A DNA stretch of 64,000 nt from Pedobacter sp. MR2016-24. Lineage in GTDB: Bacteria > Bacteroidota > Bacteroidia > Sphingobacteriales > Sphingobacteriaceae. Position numbers and translations under genes: made by a program. A model generated the notes under the pieces. That model made no database searches and had not been told where the DNA came from. It worked only from the letters and a program-made list of their open reading frames with translations. Shown in pieces: positions 35,012 through 45,002 of this stretch (the first letter of the stretch is position 1; each line of letters opens with the position of its first letter). The DNA lies in contig NZ_JAPIVO010000001.1 of NCBI RefSeq assembly GCF_026239655.1, forward strand, positions 682,001 to 746,000, in the 5' to 3' direction.

Positions 35012-35401
35012 ATGCTTATGAAATATTGTTTGCTTTTAATCAGCATGTTTCTTTTTATACAAGTTGATGCTCAGGAAGACACTATACCCCTGGATAGCAT
35101 CCAGAAAATCAAGACCGGTTTTGCAACTTATTACCACAGAAAATTCGAAGGCCGCAGAACTACCAGTGGCGCAAAATACAGAAGGGGCAAATTTACTGCT
35201 GCACATCTTTCTCTGCCATTCGGCACCATCGTTACTGTAACTAATCTTTCCAATGGCAAATCGGTAGAGGTTGAAATTAATGACCGCGGGCCTTACAGCA
35301 AAAGATTTATCATTGATGTTTCTGAATGTGCTGCCAAAGAACTCGGCTTTTTTGGTAAAGGGCAATCAAAAGTAGAGATCGCCTACAACCGCAAATCATA
35401 A
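35012..35401 (+). CDS. RlpA-like double-psi beta-barrel protein
   Basis: A 129-residue secreted protein with a signal peptide (about 1-20, ending VDAQ). The rest is one double-psi beta-barrel of the RlpA type: GFATYYHRKFEGRRTTSG, then FGTIVTVTNLSNGKSV and the catalytic-type NDRGPYSKRFIIDVS. RlpA proteins cut peptidoglycan strands lacking stem peptides, or bind at the septum. No SPOR domain is present, so it is the minimal form. The start could be ATG 35012 or 35018; the second gives a slightly better signal sequence. It has no close operon partner. Confidence 0.88.
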   Translation: MLMKYCLLLISMFLFIQVDAQEDTIPLDSIQKIKTGFATYYHRKFEGRRTTSGAKYRRGKFTAAHLSLPFGTIVTVTNLSNGKSVEVEINDRGPYSKRFIIDVSECAAKELGFFGKGQSKVEIAYNRKS

Positions 35402-35429
35402 GGGCTTATTAAGCATTTTAAGTGGATCT

Positions 35430-35450
35430 GCAAATGTTATTAACATTTGC
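35430..35450. promoter_or_regulatory. perfect palindrome in the nrd upstream region
   Basis: GCAAATGTTA (35430-35439), one centre base, then TAACATTTGC (35441-35450). It is a perfect 10-bp inverted repeat with no T-run after it, so operator is more likely than terminator. Related TGTTA/TAACA elements recur at 35548-35555 (TGTTAACA) and about 35738-35750. Confidence 0.5.
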
Positions 35451-35527
35451 ACCTTTCGCATTATCTGGTGGTTTTCAAACCTATAAGGAACGGATAAAGT
35501 GATAGCACTGTGAATTTCTTTCCTCAA

Positions 35528-35536
35528 TGTGGATAA
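35528..35536 (-). promoter_or_regulatory. DnaA box upstream of nrdB
   Basis: TGTGGATAA on the plus strand is the complement of the perfect DnaA box TTATCCACA. It lies about 245 nt upstream of nrdB. In E. coli, DnaA boxes upstream of nrdAB tie nucleotide reduction to replication; the same role here is an inference. The 379-nt gap 35402-35780 otherwise holds only palindromes and AT-rich sequence. Confidence 0.5.
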
Positions 35537-35780
35537 CTACGTCCGCATGTTAACAACTATTGCTATCGTTTAAAAATCACATGGGTTATATTTGTTCTAA
35601 CAAAATTCTTTGCTACCTCATCATTAGATAATCAGTTAAAGGTTTAGTATTTAAAGGTTTAAGATCAATAAGACGAATAAATATGTTTTATCTTCTCATT
35701 TAAATAGTGGCTTTGCTGACTCCGGTAGTCAAAGATGTTAATAACATTGAATTAGCATATTACATCAAAAAATTATATCC

Positions 35781-36752
35781 ATGGAAGAAGAAGTATTACT
35801 TAGGGAGAACAAGGATCGCTTTGTCCTTTTGCCAATCAAATATCCGGCAATATGGGAAATGTATAAGAAAAGCGAAGCGAGTTTTTGGACGGCAGAGGAA
35901 ATAGATTTGTCTGACGATCAGAAACACTGGGATAATCTTAATGATGGTGAAAGACATTTTATCTCCCACATCTTAGCTTTTTTCTCTGCGAGTGATGGTA
36001 TCGTAAATGAAAACCTTGCGGTAAACTTTATGAGCGAGGTTCAGTTACCTGAAGCACGTTGCTTTTATGGTTTCCAGATCATGATGGAAAATATCCATTC
36101 TGAAACCTATGCTTTACTGATTGACACTTATATCAAGGATGAGGCTGAAAAAGACAGACTTTTCCATGCGATAGAAACTGTTCCATGTGTGAAAAGAAAA
36201 GCAGAATGGGCTTTACGCTGGATTGATAACGGAAACTTTGCAGAGCGTCTGGTAGCTTTTGCTGCGGTGGAAGGTATCTTCTTTAGTGGTAGCTTCTGCT
36301 CAATTTTCTGGTTAAAGAAACGTGGTTTAATGCCGGGCCTAACCTTCAGCAACGAGCTGATCTCAAGAGATGAAGGAATGCATTGTGAATTTGCCTGCCT
36401 GCTGTACAAAATGCTCGAAAACAGACTGACTCAGGAAGCTGTACACGGAATCATCAAAGATGCAGTTGAAATTGAGAAGGAATTTGTGACTGATGCATTA
36501 CCGGTAGCATTGATTGGTATGAACGCAAAACTAATGTCGCAATACATTGAGTTTGTGGCTGACAGATGGTCTCAGGAACTGGGATATGATAAAATATACA
36601 ATGCCACTAATCCGTTTGATTTTATGGAGATGATTTCCCTGCAGGGAAAAACCAATTTCTTCGAAAAACGTGTTGGAGATTACCAGAAAAGTGGTGTACT
36701 CACCTCAACTGAAGACAAAGCAGCTGCTTTCTCTCTTGATGATGATTTTTAG
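35781..36752 (+). CDS. nrdB: class Ia ribonucleotide reductase, small (R2) subunit
   Basis: A 323-residue diiron protein that holds the radical used to make deoxyribonucleotides. The ligands are visible at Asp72, Glu103, His106, Glu164, Glu198 and His201, and the radical tyrosine is Tyr110 in [11 protein letters not shown]. These motifs and the C-terminal SLDDDF peptide, which docks on the large subunit, resemble the eukaryotic R2 type more than E. coli NrdB. nrdA follows 44 nt downstream, so they form an operon. The upstream gap is long and carries a DnaA box and palindromes. Confidence 0.96.
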   Translation: MEEEVLLRENKDRFVLLPIKYPAIWEMYKKSEASFWTAEEIDLSDDQKHWDNLNDGERHFISHILAFFSASDGIVNENLAVNFMSEVQLPEARCFYGFQIMMENIHSETYALLIDTYIKDEAEKDRLFHAIETVPCVKRKAEWALRWIDNGNFAERLVAFAAVEGIFFSGSFCSIFWLKKRGLMPGLTFSNELISRDEGMHCEFACLLYKMLENRLTQEAVHGIIKDAVEIEKEFVTDALPVALIGMNAKLMSQYIEFVADRWSQELGYDKIYNATNPFDFMEMISLQGKTNFFEKRVGDYQKSGVLTSTEDKAAAFSLDDDF

Positions 36753-36796
36753 TGCCAGATAATAAAATATTAGTTTATACAAAACCTTAAGAAAAT

Positions 36797-39175
36797 ATGT
36801 TTGTAGAAAAAAGAGATGGCCGCAAAGAAGCGGTACGGTTTGATAAGATCACTGCACGTATTGAAAAACTGTGTTATGGTTTCAATGCAGAACTGGTAGA
36901 TCCTATCGATGTAGCTAAGAAAGTTATTGAAGGTTTATATGATGGGGTAACAACATCAGAATTAGATAACCTTGCTGCAGAAACCGCTGCCTCTCTAACC
37001 ACAAAACATCCTGATTATGCTTTACTAGCTTCCAGGATTGCGGTATCTAACCTGCATAAAAATACGATCAAGTCGTTTTCAAAAACGATGGAGATGCTGT
37101 ATAAATATGTAGATCCTAAAACGGATAAATCAGCCTCTTTAATTGCTGAGGACGTATGGGAAATCATTCAGAAAAATGCTGACATTTTAGACAGTACTAT
37201 CATATATGACAGGGATTTCGGTTTTGACTACTTTGGTTTCAAAACACTGGAGAAATCATACCTGTTAAAAGTAAACGGCGTCATTGTAGAACGTCCTCAG
37301 CACCTGTATATGCGTGTTGCTGTGGGAATCCACAAAGATGATATTGAGAGTGTAATTACTACTTACAATCAAATGAGTGAGCGTTGGTTTACACATGGTA
37401 CACCGACTTTATTCAATGCAGGAACACCTAAACCTCAGATGTCTTCCTGCTTTTTACTGACGATGCAGGACGATAGTATTGAAGGAATTTATGATACGCT
37501 GAAACAAACTGCCAAAATCTCTCAGAGTGCCGGCGGAATTGGATTGAGTATTCATAATGTAAGAGCTACAGGTGCATACATCAGCGGAACGAACGGAACC
37601 AGTAATGGTATCGTGCCGATGTTAAAAGTATTCAATGATACGGCACGTTATGTAGATCAGGGCGGAGGTAAACGTAAAGGTGCATTTGCCATCTATTTAG
37701 AGCCATGGCATGCTGATGTTTTTGCTTTCCTGGATTTGCGTAAAAACCACGGCAAGGAAGAAATGCGTGCGCGTGATTTGTTCTACGCCTTATGGATCTG
37801 CGATTTGTTCATGCAGCGTGTAGAAGAAAATGGAGAGTGGAGCTTGTTTAGTCCGGATGAGGCACCAGGCTTGGCGGATTGTTTCGGTGCTGAATTTAAT
37901 GCACTGTACGAGCGTTATGAAAAAGAAGGCCGTGCCCGTAAAACGATCAAAGCACAGGAACTATGGTTTGCGATCCTGGATTCACAGATTGAGACAGGAA
38001 CACCGTATTTGTTATATAAAGATGCGGCGAATGGTAAATCCAACCAGCAGAACTTAGGAACAATCAAAAGTTCAAACCTGTGTACAGAGATCATGGAGTA
38101 CTCGTCTAAAGATGAAGTTGCTGTATGTAATTTAGCTTCCCTGGCATTGCCACGCTTTGTCATCAACGGGGAGTTTGATCACCAGAAATTATATGAGATC
38201 ACTTACCAGACAACTTTAAACCTGAATAAGGTTATAGATAACAACTATTATCCGATAGAAGAAGCAAGGTATTCCAACATGCGCCACAGACCGGTTGGTT
38301 TAGGTGTGCAGGGATTAGCTGATGCGTTTATTTTAATGCGTTTACCGTTCGAAAGTGAAGGTGCCAAAGAACTGAATACAGATATCTTTGAAACCATTTA
38401 CTTCGCAGCGATGACCGCTTCGCATGATCTTGCTTTAAAAGAAGGTGCTTATGAAACTTTCAAAGGATCTCCTTTATCGGAAGGTAAATTTCAGTTTGAC
38501 CTTTGGAATGTGAAACCGAAGAGTAACCGCTGGGATTGGGAAACATTACGTGCCAAAGTGGTGAAAGACGGTGTGCGTAACTCACTATTGGTTGCACCTA
38601 TGCCTACGGCTTCTACTTCACAAATATTGGGTAACAACGAATGTTTTGAACCTTATACTTCGAACATTTATACCAGACGTGTATTGAGTGGTGAATTCGT
38701 TGTAGTGAACAAACATTTGTTAAAGGACTTAGTCGCTCTCGGATTGTGGACACCTGCAATGAAAGACAGAATTATTCTTGCAAATGGTTCAATTCAGGAT
38801 ATTGCTGAAATCCCTGATTACATTAAAGAATTGTACAAAACAGTTTGGGAAATTAAAATGCGCAGCATTATTGACATGGCCGCAGATCGTGGCGCATACA
38901 TTTGCCAGTCACAGTCACTGAACCTGTTCATCAATGCACCAAATACATCCAAGCTTACATCAATGCATTTCTATGCATGGAAAAAAGGTTTGAAAACAGG
39001 AATGTATTACCTGCGTACGCAGGCAGCTTCTCAGGCAGTTAAATTTACTGTAGAGAATCAGGCCGGAAAGAACATGGAGCCGGTGATTCCGGAACATATC
39101 GAACAGGTTGTAGAAGAAATTACAGACGGTCCGGTTTGCTCTATGGAAGAAGGCTGTATCAGCTGCTCAGGATAA
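36797..39175 (+). CDS. nrdA: class Ia ribonucleotide reductase, large (R1) subunit
   Basis: A 792-residue catalytic subunit. An N-terminal ATP-cone (about 1-90) gives overall activity control by ATP and dATP. The barrel has the active-site pieces SSCFLL, NLCTEIM and CNLASLALP, and the radical-transfer tyrosines should lie in the C-terminal third. The C-terminal GCISCSG carries the swinging cysteine pair that is reduced by thioredoxin or glutaredoxin. As with nrdB, the sequence resembles the eukaryotic class Ia group. A clear terminator follows. Confidence 0.96.
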   Translation: MFVEKRDGRKEAVRFDKITARIEKLCYGFNAELVDPIDVAKKVIEGLYDGVTTSELDNLAAETAASLTTKHPDYALLASRIAVSNLHKNTIKSFSKTMEMLYKYVDPKTDKSASLIAEDVWEIIQKNADILDSTIIYDRDFGFDYFGFKTLEKSYLLKVNGVIVERPQHLYMRVAVGIHKDDIESVITTYNQMSERWFTHGTPTLFNAGTPKPQMSSCFLLTMQDDSIEGIYDTLKQTAKISQSAGGIGLSIHNVRATGAYISGTNGTSNGIVPMLKVFNDTARYVDQGGGKRKGAFAIYLEPWHADVFAFLDLRKNHGKEEMRARDLFYALWICDLFMQRVEENGEWSLFSPDEAPGLADCFGAEFNALYERYEKEGRARKTIKAQELWFAILDSQIETGTPYLLYKDAANGKSNQQNLGTIKSSNLCTEIMEYSSKDEVAVCNLASLALPRFVINGEFDHQKLYEITYQTTLNLNKVIDNNYYPIEEARYSNMRHRPVGLGVQGLADAFILMRLPFESEGAKELNTDIFETIYFAAMTASHDLALKEGAYETFKGSPLSEGKFQFDLWNVKPKSNRWDWETLRAKVVKDGVRNSLLVAPMPTASTSQILGNNECFEPYTSNIYTRRVLSGEFVVVNKHLLKDLVALGLWTPAMKDRIILANGSIQDIAEIPDYIKELYKTVWEIKMRSIIDMAADRGAYICQSQSLNLFINAPNTSKLTSMHFYAWKKGLKTGMYYLRTQAASQAVKFTVENQAGKNMEPVIPEHIEQVVEEITDGPVCSMEEGCISCSG

Positions 39176-39200
39176 TTTAAATCTCATAAAGTTAACTTAT

Positions 39201-39237
39201 AAAGTACGGTAATTCATTTTACCGTACTTTTGTGTTT
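39201..39237 (+). terminator. rho-independent terminator of nrdBA
   Basis: A 12-bp perfect stem AAAGTACGGTAA / TTACCGTACTTT with a 6-nt loop (39201-39230), then TGTGTTTT. Confidence 0.82.
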
Positions 39238-39252
39238 TAATGCAGGATCATA

Positions 39253-39471
39253 ATGGCCAAACATGAAATTATACCATGCGAACGTTGCGGTGTGCCAATT
39301 GAGTGTAAAGCGAATTCATACACCAAATGCCAATGCAGTGTAGTGTATCTTGATTTAAATGAAGTGCAGTATATCAGTGAACATTATGATAGCTGTCTCT
39401 GTGCTAAATGCCTGTTCGAACTGCAGCAGGAATACAGGGATACGCTGATCAAAACCCCGATTTCAGAATAA
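39253..39471 (+). CDS. cysteine-rich CWC family protein
   Basis: A 72-residue protein with nine cysteines, arranged as CERC near residue 9, then CKANSYTKCQC, then CLCAKC. This layout and the length fit the small Cys_rich_CWC family, likely a zinc-binding fold. The function is unknown. It stands between nrdA and aguB with short gaps. The product is small but the cysteine pattern makes coding very likely. Confidence 0.85.
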   Translation: MAKHEIIPCERCGVPIECKANSYTKCQCSVVYLDLNEVQYISEHYDSCLCAKCLFELQQEYRDTLIKTPISE

Positions 39472-39495
39472 TCAATCACAGAAATATTTTTCTGT

Positions 39496-39503
39496 TAACT
39501 TTG
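39496..39503 (+). promoter_or_regulatory. candidate -7 box of aguB
   Basis: TAACTTTG followed by C at 39496-39503, 17 nt before the aguB ATG, fits TAnnTTTG. No TTG is seen at the usual -33 distance. Confidence 0.5.
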
Positions 39504-39520
39504 CACCAAAATTTCATAGA

Positions 39521-40396
39521 ATGGCTAAAGTACAAGTTGGGTTAGTACAGATGACCTGTACCAACAACAAACAAGAGAATTTAGATAAAGCAATTGCAAA
39601 GATCCGCGAAATTGCGGCTCAGGGTGCACAGGTAGTATGCCTGCAGGAGTTATTTACTTCACTGTATTTCTGTGACGTGGAAGACTACGAAAACTTTAAA
39701 CTGGCAGAAACTATTCCCGGCCCCTCTACTGATGTCTTATCTGCAGTTGCTGCAGAACTGAATGTGGTAATTGTGGCTTCACTTTTTGAAAAAAGGGCAG
39801 AAGGTCTGTACCATAACACCACAGCAGTTTTAGATGCTGATGGAACTTATCTGGGTAAATACCGTAAAATGCATATTCCTGATGATCCTGGTTTTTATGA
39901 AAAGTTCTACTTTACGCCAGGAGATTTGGGTTATAAGGTATTCAAAACCAAATATGCTAAAATTGGTGTGCTGATCTGCTGGGATCAGTGGTATCCTGAA
40001 GCTGCACGTTTAACGGCACTGATGGGAGCTGATTTCCTGGTTTACCCAACTGCAATTGGATGGGCAACTACGCAGGATGAAGGTACGAATAAGGAACAAT
40101 ATAATGCCTGGCAAACGATTCAACGCTCGCACGCTATTGCAAATGGTGTACCGGTAGTAAGCATTAACCGTGTTGGTGAAGAAGCTGGTGTTTCTTTCTG
40201 GGGCGGATCGTTTGTATCCAATCCTTTCGGATCATTATTATACCAGGCTACCCATGATCAGGAAGAATTAAAAGTGGTAGAACTTGATTTATCGAAATCT
40301 GATAGTTACCGGACACACTGGCCGTTTTTACGCGACAGAAGAATTGATAGTTATTCACAAATTACTAAAAGATATATAGATGACGAGTCTATTTGA
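39521..40396 (+). CDS. aguB: N-carbamoylputrescine amidase
   Basis: A 291-residue nitrilase-superfamily enzyme that turns N-carbamoylputrescine into putrescine, CO2 and ammonia. The catalytic triad is visible: Glu43 in CLQELF, Lys116 in KYRKMHIPDD and Cys153 in LICWDQWYPE. The length and the DPGFYEKFYF segment are typical of the plant-like AguB group. It overlaps the agmatine deiminase gene by 17 nt, so the two steps from agmatine to putrescine are translated together. Confidence 0.95.
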   Translation: MAKVQVGLVQMTCTNNKQENLDKAIAKIREIAAQGAQVVCLQELFTSLYFCDVEDYENFKLAETIPGPSTDVLSAVAAELNVVIVASLFEKRAEGLYHNTTAVLDADGTYLGKYRKMHIPDDPGFYEKFYFTPGDLGYKVFKTKYAKIGVLICWDQWYPEAARLTALMGADFLVYPTAIGWATTQDEGTNKEQYNAWQTIQRSHAIANGVPVVSINRVGEEAGVSFWGGSFVSNPFGSLLYQATHDQEELKVVELDLSKSDSYRTHWPFLRDRRIDSYSQITKRYIDDESI

Positions 40397-41435
40397 TCAC
40401 TCGCCCCGGAGAGCGGGATACCGTTTCCCCGCAGAATGGGAAAAACACGAAGCTACATGGCTAACATGGCCTCATAAAGAAGCTTCATGGCCGGGAAAAA
40501 TAGATACCATTTACGCACCATACTGCCAGTTTATTAAGGTAGTAGCAGAAGGAGAGAAAGTAAGGATTAATGTGAATGATGAGGCAACCAAAGCTTTTGC
40601 TGTTGCAAAGCTGGAAGAAGCAGGAGCTGATCTGAGTCAGATAGAATTCTATTTTAATCCAAGCAACGATGCCTGGTGCCGTGATCACGGTCCGGCCTTC
40701 CTGATCAATCCTGCTGCAGAACAGAAAAAGGTGGTGGTGGACTGGGGTTATAACGCCTGGGGAGGCAAATATCCTCCTTATGAGCTGGATGATGTTATTC
40801 CGACACGTATCGGCGAACATTTTAACCTGCCTGTATTCAATCCGGGTATCGTAATGGAAGGTGGTTCCGTTGAGTTTAACGGAGCAGGGACAATCCTGAC
40901 TTCAAGAGCTTGTTTACTAAATGAAAACAGGAATCCGCACCTGAACCAGGAACAGATTGAAGAATACCTGAAAGAATGTTATGGTGCTTTACAGGTACTC
41001 TGGGTAGGTGATGGTATTGTTGGAGATGATACAGACGGACATATTGATGATATTACCCGTTTTGTAAATCCAAATACAGTGCTTACAGTTATAGAATCTA
41101 ATCCGCTGGATGAGAACTATATTCTGCTGAAGGAAAATCTGCAGGAGCTGAAAGCCATGAGATTAATCAATGGCATGCCTTTAAATATTATCGAACTACC
41201 TATGCCGTCCCCTGTAATTCATGAGGATACGCGATTGCCTGCTTCTTATGCGAATTTTTATATCGCAAATGCAGCAGTAATTGTACCTACATTTAGGGAT
41301 GTGAATGACGAGATTGCCTTAGAGATCATCAGAAGCGTTTTCCCGGACAGGAAAGTGGTTGGCATCGATTCAACAGACATCATCTGGGGATTAGGCAGCT
41401 TCCATTGTTTAAGTCAGCAGGAACCTGCTATATAA
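40380..41435 (+). CDS. aguA: agmatine deiminase
   Basis: A 351-residue enzyme of the guanidine-modifying family that converts agmatine to N-carbamoylputrescine. Seen: N-terminal RFPAEWEKHEATWLTWPH, the NDAWCRDHGPAF motif (substrate Asp and Arg), the WGYNAWGGKYPPYE segment, DTDGHIDD with catalytic His, and the nucleophile Cys343 in SFHCLSQQEP. With aguB it completes the pathway from agmatine to putrescine; an arginine decarboxylase to supply agmatine is not in the window. fabG follows 21 nt later. Confidence 0.95.
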   Translation: MTSLFDHSPRRAGYRFPAEWEKHEATWLTWPHKEASWPGKIDTIYAPYCQFIKVVAEGEKVRINVNDEATKAFAVAKLEEAGADLSQIEFYFNPSNDAWCRDHGPAFLINPAAEQKKVVVDWGYNAWGGKYPPYELDDVIPTRIGEHFNLPVFNPGIVMEGGSVEFNGAGTILTSRACLLNENRNPHLNQEQIEEYLKECYGALQVLWVGDGIVGDDTDGHIDDITRFVNPNTVLTVIESNPLDENYILLKENLQELKAMRLINGMPLNIIELPMPSPVIHEDTRLPASYANFYIANAAVIVPTFRDVNDEIALEIIRSVFPDRKVVGIDSTDIIWGLGSFHCLSQQEPAI

Positions 41436-41456
41436 CCTATATCAAAAAATATAAAA

Positions 41457-42200
41457 ATGAAATTATTAGAAGGAAAAACAGCATTAATTACTGGTGCTTC
41501 AAAAGGAATAGGCCGCAAGATAGCGGAGAAATTTGCAGAACAGGGCGCCAATGTTGCTTTCACTTATTTATCATCTGTTGAAAAAGGTGAAGCACTGGAG
41601 CAGGAATTACAGACTTACGGCACACAGGTTAAGGGTTACCGCTCTGATGCGTCTAAATTCGACGAAGCAGAAAAACTGATCGCTGATATTGTTGCTGATT
41701 TTGGTACGCTTGACATTGTAGTGAACAATGCAGGAATCACAAAAGATGGCTTGTTAATGCGCATGAGTGAAGAAAACTGGGATGATGTGCTGAATGTAAA
41801 TCTTAAATCAGTATTCAACGTAACCAAAGCGGCTTCAAAAATCATGATGAAAAACCGTAAAGGTTCTTTCATCAATTTAAGTTCAGTAGTAGGTGTTCAG
41901 GGAAATGCTGGTCAGGCCAATTATGCGGCTTCTAAAGCGGGAATAATTGGTTTCTCTAAATCTGTAGCTAAAGAATTGGGATCAAGAAATATCCGTACCA
42001 ATGTAGTTGCACCTGGTTTTATCCGTACTGAAATGACTGATGTGCTCGATCCGAAAGTGGTAAAAGGATGGGAAGAAGGTATTCCTTTGAAACGTGCTGG
42101 TGAACCTGAAGATGTAGCTAATGTTTGCGTATTCCTGGCTTCAGATATGAGTGCCTACGTAACCGGACAAGTATTGTCTGTTTGCGGCGGAATGTTATAA
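41457..42200 (+). CDS. fabG: 3-oxoacyl-[acyl-carrier-protein] reductase
   Basis: A 247-residue short-chain dehydrogenase that reduces 3-oxoacyl-ACP with NADPH in fatty-acid elongation. Seen: cofactor loop TGASKGIG, NNAGIT, the catalytic Ser in NLSSVVG and Tyr-x3-Lys in YAASKAG, and the C-terminal YVTGQVLSVCGGM. The length and motifs match FabG closely. It is 21 nt after aguA and may share its transcript despite the unrelated function. A terminator follows. Confidence 0.94.
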   Translation: MKLLEGKTALITGASKGIGRKIAEKFAEQGANVAFTYLSSVEKGEALEQELQTYGTQVKGYRSDASKFDEAEKLIADIVADFGTLDIVVNNAGITKDGLLMRMSEENWDDVLNVNLKSVFNVTKAASKIMMKNRKGSFINLSSVVGVQGNAGQANYAASKAGIIGFSKSVAKELGSRNIRTNVVAPGFIRTEMTDVLDPKVVKGWEEGIPLKRAGEPEDVANVCVFLASDMSAYVTGQVLSVCGGML

Positions 42201-42232
42201 TCGACAGATAATACCAAAACGAATAATAGAAT

Positions 42233-42272
42233 AAAAGCTATTCCTTGTGATCAGGGAATAGCTTTTGTTTTT
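42233..42272 (+). terminator. rho-independent terminator of fabG
   Basis: A 12-bp stem AAAAGCTATTCC / GGAATAGCTTTT with a 10-nt loop (42233-42266), then GTTTTTT. Confidence 0.88.
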
Positions 42273-42295
42273 TAAATGTATATTTAGTCCGAGTA

Positions 42296-44380
42296 ATGGG
42301 CAACACATTTAACATGTATTCTTTTTTAGCTTTAGCTGCCTGTCTGCTAACAGGAGCGCTTTTTGCATTTTTATTATATGCGAAAAAGGATACGCTATCC
42401 AAACCTTTAAGCATTATTCTTGCGGTCTGCAGAACGATAAGTATCGCCCTGATCTTATGGTTTCTTTTCTCCCCGCTCATCAGGAATCTCAGCTATACGC
42501 TGGAGAAACCGGTCATTGTGATTGCGCAGGATAACTCCTTATCCATCGGTCACGTTACAGCACCCGGATTTGATAGCCTGAAATATAAAAAAGAGCTGCA
42601 GCAGCTCGCTAAGGAGCTCTCGGAAAAATACGATATCAGGTTGTATAACTTTAGTGATCAGGTAGCTGAAGGGCTTGATTTTACTTATAAAGGGAAAGTT
42701 ACCAATGCTGAACTGCTGACAAAAAAACTGAATGATGAATTGGTGAACAGAAATGTTGGTGCAATAGTCCTGGCTACGGATGGGATCTTTAATAAGGGAG
42801 GCAATCCTGCCGCCATGTTGGAAGTGCTGAAAGCCCCTGTTTATACCATCGCAATGGGCGATACCATTCCACAGAAAGATGTTCTTATCGCCAATATCAA
42901 TTCGAGTGAACTGGTTTACCTTGATAATGACTTCAGTATTGAAGTCGAAGTGCAGGCTTATCAGGCCGATGGGCAGCAAAGTATGCTGGTGGTTATGGAA
43001 GACGGAAAGAAGATTCATGAAGAGACGATCAAAATTAATTCAAATGCATTTTTCAAAAGTATCCCGGTGCGACTTAAAGCGGCAACACTCGGACAGCACA
43101 GGTATACAGTTTCGCTATCAGCTTTATCAAATGAAGTATCTCTCGAAAACAATAAACAGCAGCTGCTGGTTGAGGTGATTGACGACAGACAAAAGATTCT
43201 GATTGCAGCAGCAGGACCTCATCCTGATATTGCTGCGTTGCGGCAGTCCATTGCACTGAATAAACACTACGATGTAACCGTGGTGATGAGAGAAGAGCTG
43301 CTGAAGACAGATCCAAAAGCATATGGCCTGGTTGTCTTATACCAATTGCCAGGCAATGGATTTGATGCACAGGAATGGATTGACAGGGTTCAGTCTGCAC
43401 AGGTGTCTTTATTGTATATTCTGGGAGCACAAAGTAATATTAACAGGTTCAATCAGCTGCAAAACCAGGTCAATATATCTGGTAACAATGGTAGTATGCA
43501 ATACACATATAGTGATGTGAACAGGAAATTTTCGGCATTCGAACTCGATTCGATTTCCAGAAAAGTGATTCAGCATTTCGATCCTTTACAGGCTCCTTTT
43601 GGACAGCCGCAATTGAGTAACACCAGCCAGATTGTGCTCAATCAGCGTATAGGTAAAGTCAGTACCAGTTATCCGCAGTTATTTTTCAGCAACAATAGCC
43701 TTGTTAAAACAGGTTTCCTGATAGGGGAGGGAGTATGGAAATGGAAACTGGAAGAAGGTATGGAAAACGGTACTACACCGGTCTTTAATGATCTGGTTGG
43801 TAAAATCGTTCAGTATCTTTCCGTTAAGGACGATAAGAGGAAGTTTAAAGTAAGCCCTTCAAAAAAGTCATTTGACGGAAACGAACATATCCTGTTGAAT
43901 GCCTCGCTCTATAATGATAGTTATCAATTGGTAAATAAGCCCGACGTTAATCTGCAGCTGAAGGATGAAAAAGGAAAGGCCTATAATTTTACGTTCTCCA
44001 GGTTTGGCTCCTCCTATCAGCTGGATGCCGGGATGCTGCCTGCCGGGAATTATAATTATTTAGCAACAACCACTTTCGGAGGGAAACAGTATAACGCTAA
44101 AGGATCTTTGTTTGTCAACGCATTGAATGCGGAATACCAGCAAACCATAGCGAACCATCAGTTGCTTTACCAGATGTCGGCGCAGACAAATGGGAAAATG
44201 TATTTTCCGGACCAGCTGCAGGTCTTAAAAGAAGAACTGCTAAAGAATGATCAGATCAAGACCTTAAGTTATGAAGACCGTAAATACGAAGAGCTGATCA
44301 GCTTTAAGTGGCTTTTCTTCTTTATCTTGCTCCTGCTCAGTACTGAATGGTTTATCAGGAAAAGAAACGCTGCCCTTTAA
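42296..44380 (+). CDS. VWA-domain membrane protein
   Basis: A 694-residue protein. Two membrane helices lie at about 8-28 and 40-60, a von Willebrand A domain at about 70-200, a long beta-rich region at about 205-640 that may contain Ig-like and GATase1-like parts, and a last helix at about 672-688. The metal site looks intact: DNSLS (Asp79, Ser81, Ser83) matches DxSxS and LATDG supplies a later Asp. The layout resembles BatA/BatB-like proteins, but the function is unknown. The ATG at 42314 (MYSFLAL) is an alternative start. Confidence 0.82.
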   Translation: MGNTFNMYSFLALAACLLTGALFAFLLYAKKDTLSKPLSIILAVCRTISIALILWFLFSPLIRNLSYTLEKPVIVIAQDNSLSIGHVTAPGFDSLKYKKELQQLAKELSEKYDIRLYNFSDQVAEGLDFTYKGKVTNAELLTKKLNDELVNRNVGAIVLATDGIFNKGGNPAAMLEVLKAPVYTIAMGDTIPQKDVLIANINSSELVYLDNDFSIEVEVQAYQADGQQSMLVVMEDGKKIHEETIKINSNAFFKSIPVRLKAATLGQHRYTVSLSALSNEVSLENNKQQLLVEVIDDRQKILIAAAGPHPDIAALRQSIALNKHYDVTVVMREELLKTDPKAYGLVVLYQLPGNGFDAQEWIDRVQSAQVSLLYILGAQSNINRFNQLQNQVNISGNNGSMQYTYSDVNRKFSAFELDSISRKVIQHFDPLQAPFGQPQLSNTSQIVLNQRIGKVSTSYPQLFFSNNSLVKTGFLIGEGVWKWKLEEGMENGTTPVFNDLVGKIVQYLSVKDDKRKFKVSPSKKSFDGNEHILLNASLYNDSYQLVNKPDVNLQLKDEKGKAYNFTFSRFGSSYQLDAGMLPAGNYNYLATTTFGGKQYNAKGSLFVNALNAEYQQTIANHQLLYQMSAQTNGKMYFPDQLQVLKEELLKNDQIKTLSYEDRKYEELISFKWLFFFILLLLSTEWFIRKRNAAL

Positions 44381-44390
44381 TCAACCAGAT

Positions 44391-45002
44391 ATGCAATTTA
44401 CTACCACACAAATTATAGAGATTCTCGGTACCATCTCTTTTGCTATTTCAGGTTCATTTGCCGCACTGCAGCGTCGCCTTGATCCCTTCGGAGTGCTGAT
44501 CATTGCTTTTGTAACTTCTATCGGTGGTGGTACGGTGCGGGACCTGCTTTTGGGAGATACTCCTGTTAAATGGATGAGGGATGTAAATTATTGCTTCCTG
44601 ATCCTGGCCACCTCATTGCTGACTATCTTTTTCAGGACACATATCAAAAAGTTCAGGATTACCTTATTTCTGTTTGATTCCCTTGGTTTAGGCCTGTTTA
44701 CGGTATTGGGAATTCAAAAGGGGATAGCCTATGGCCTGAGTCCGGGTATCTGTATTGCTTTGGGAACCATTACAGGTTGTTTTGGCGGGGTAATCAGGGA
44801 TACACTGCTCAACACGATTCCGCTGATTTTCCGGAAAGAAATTTATGCTACCGCTTGTATTATAGGGGGGATGCTGTATTTTACCTTAATGTATTTTGAC
44901 CTGAAAACAGATGTGGCGAAAGTGCTCGTGATTGGTTTCATCTTCGCTTTGCGGATCGTGGTCGTCCGCTACAAATTATCACTACCCAAGTTTGGGTATT
45001 AG
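44391..45002 (+). CDS. trimeric intracellular cation (TRIC) channel family protein
   Basis: A 203-residue membrane protein with seven hydrophobic helices. The two inverted repeats of the UPF0126/TRIC fold are visible, each with a glycine-rich kink: SIGGGTVRDLLLG and CFGGVIRDTLL. Prokaryotic TRIC proteins are potassium-permeable channels. It starts 10 nt after the VWA gene. Its stop overlaps the stop of the convergent FtsB-like gene by 4 nt. Confidence 0.92.
   Translation: MQFTTTQIIEILGTISFAISGSFAALQRRLDPFGVLIIAFVTSIGGGTVRDLLLGDTPVKWMRDVNYCFLILATSLLTIFFRTHIKKFRITLFLFDSLGLGLFTVLGIQKGIAYGLSPGICIALGTITGCFGGVIRDTLLNTIPLIFRKEIYATACIIGGMLYFTLMYFDLKTDVAKVLVIGFIFALRIVVVRYKLSLPKFGY

Noticed and set aside
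35402..35780. Chromosome origin because of the DnaA box
   Set aside because: Only one perfect box, no dnaA or dnaN nearby and no dense AT-rich unwinding element; a nrd regulatory role is more likely.
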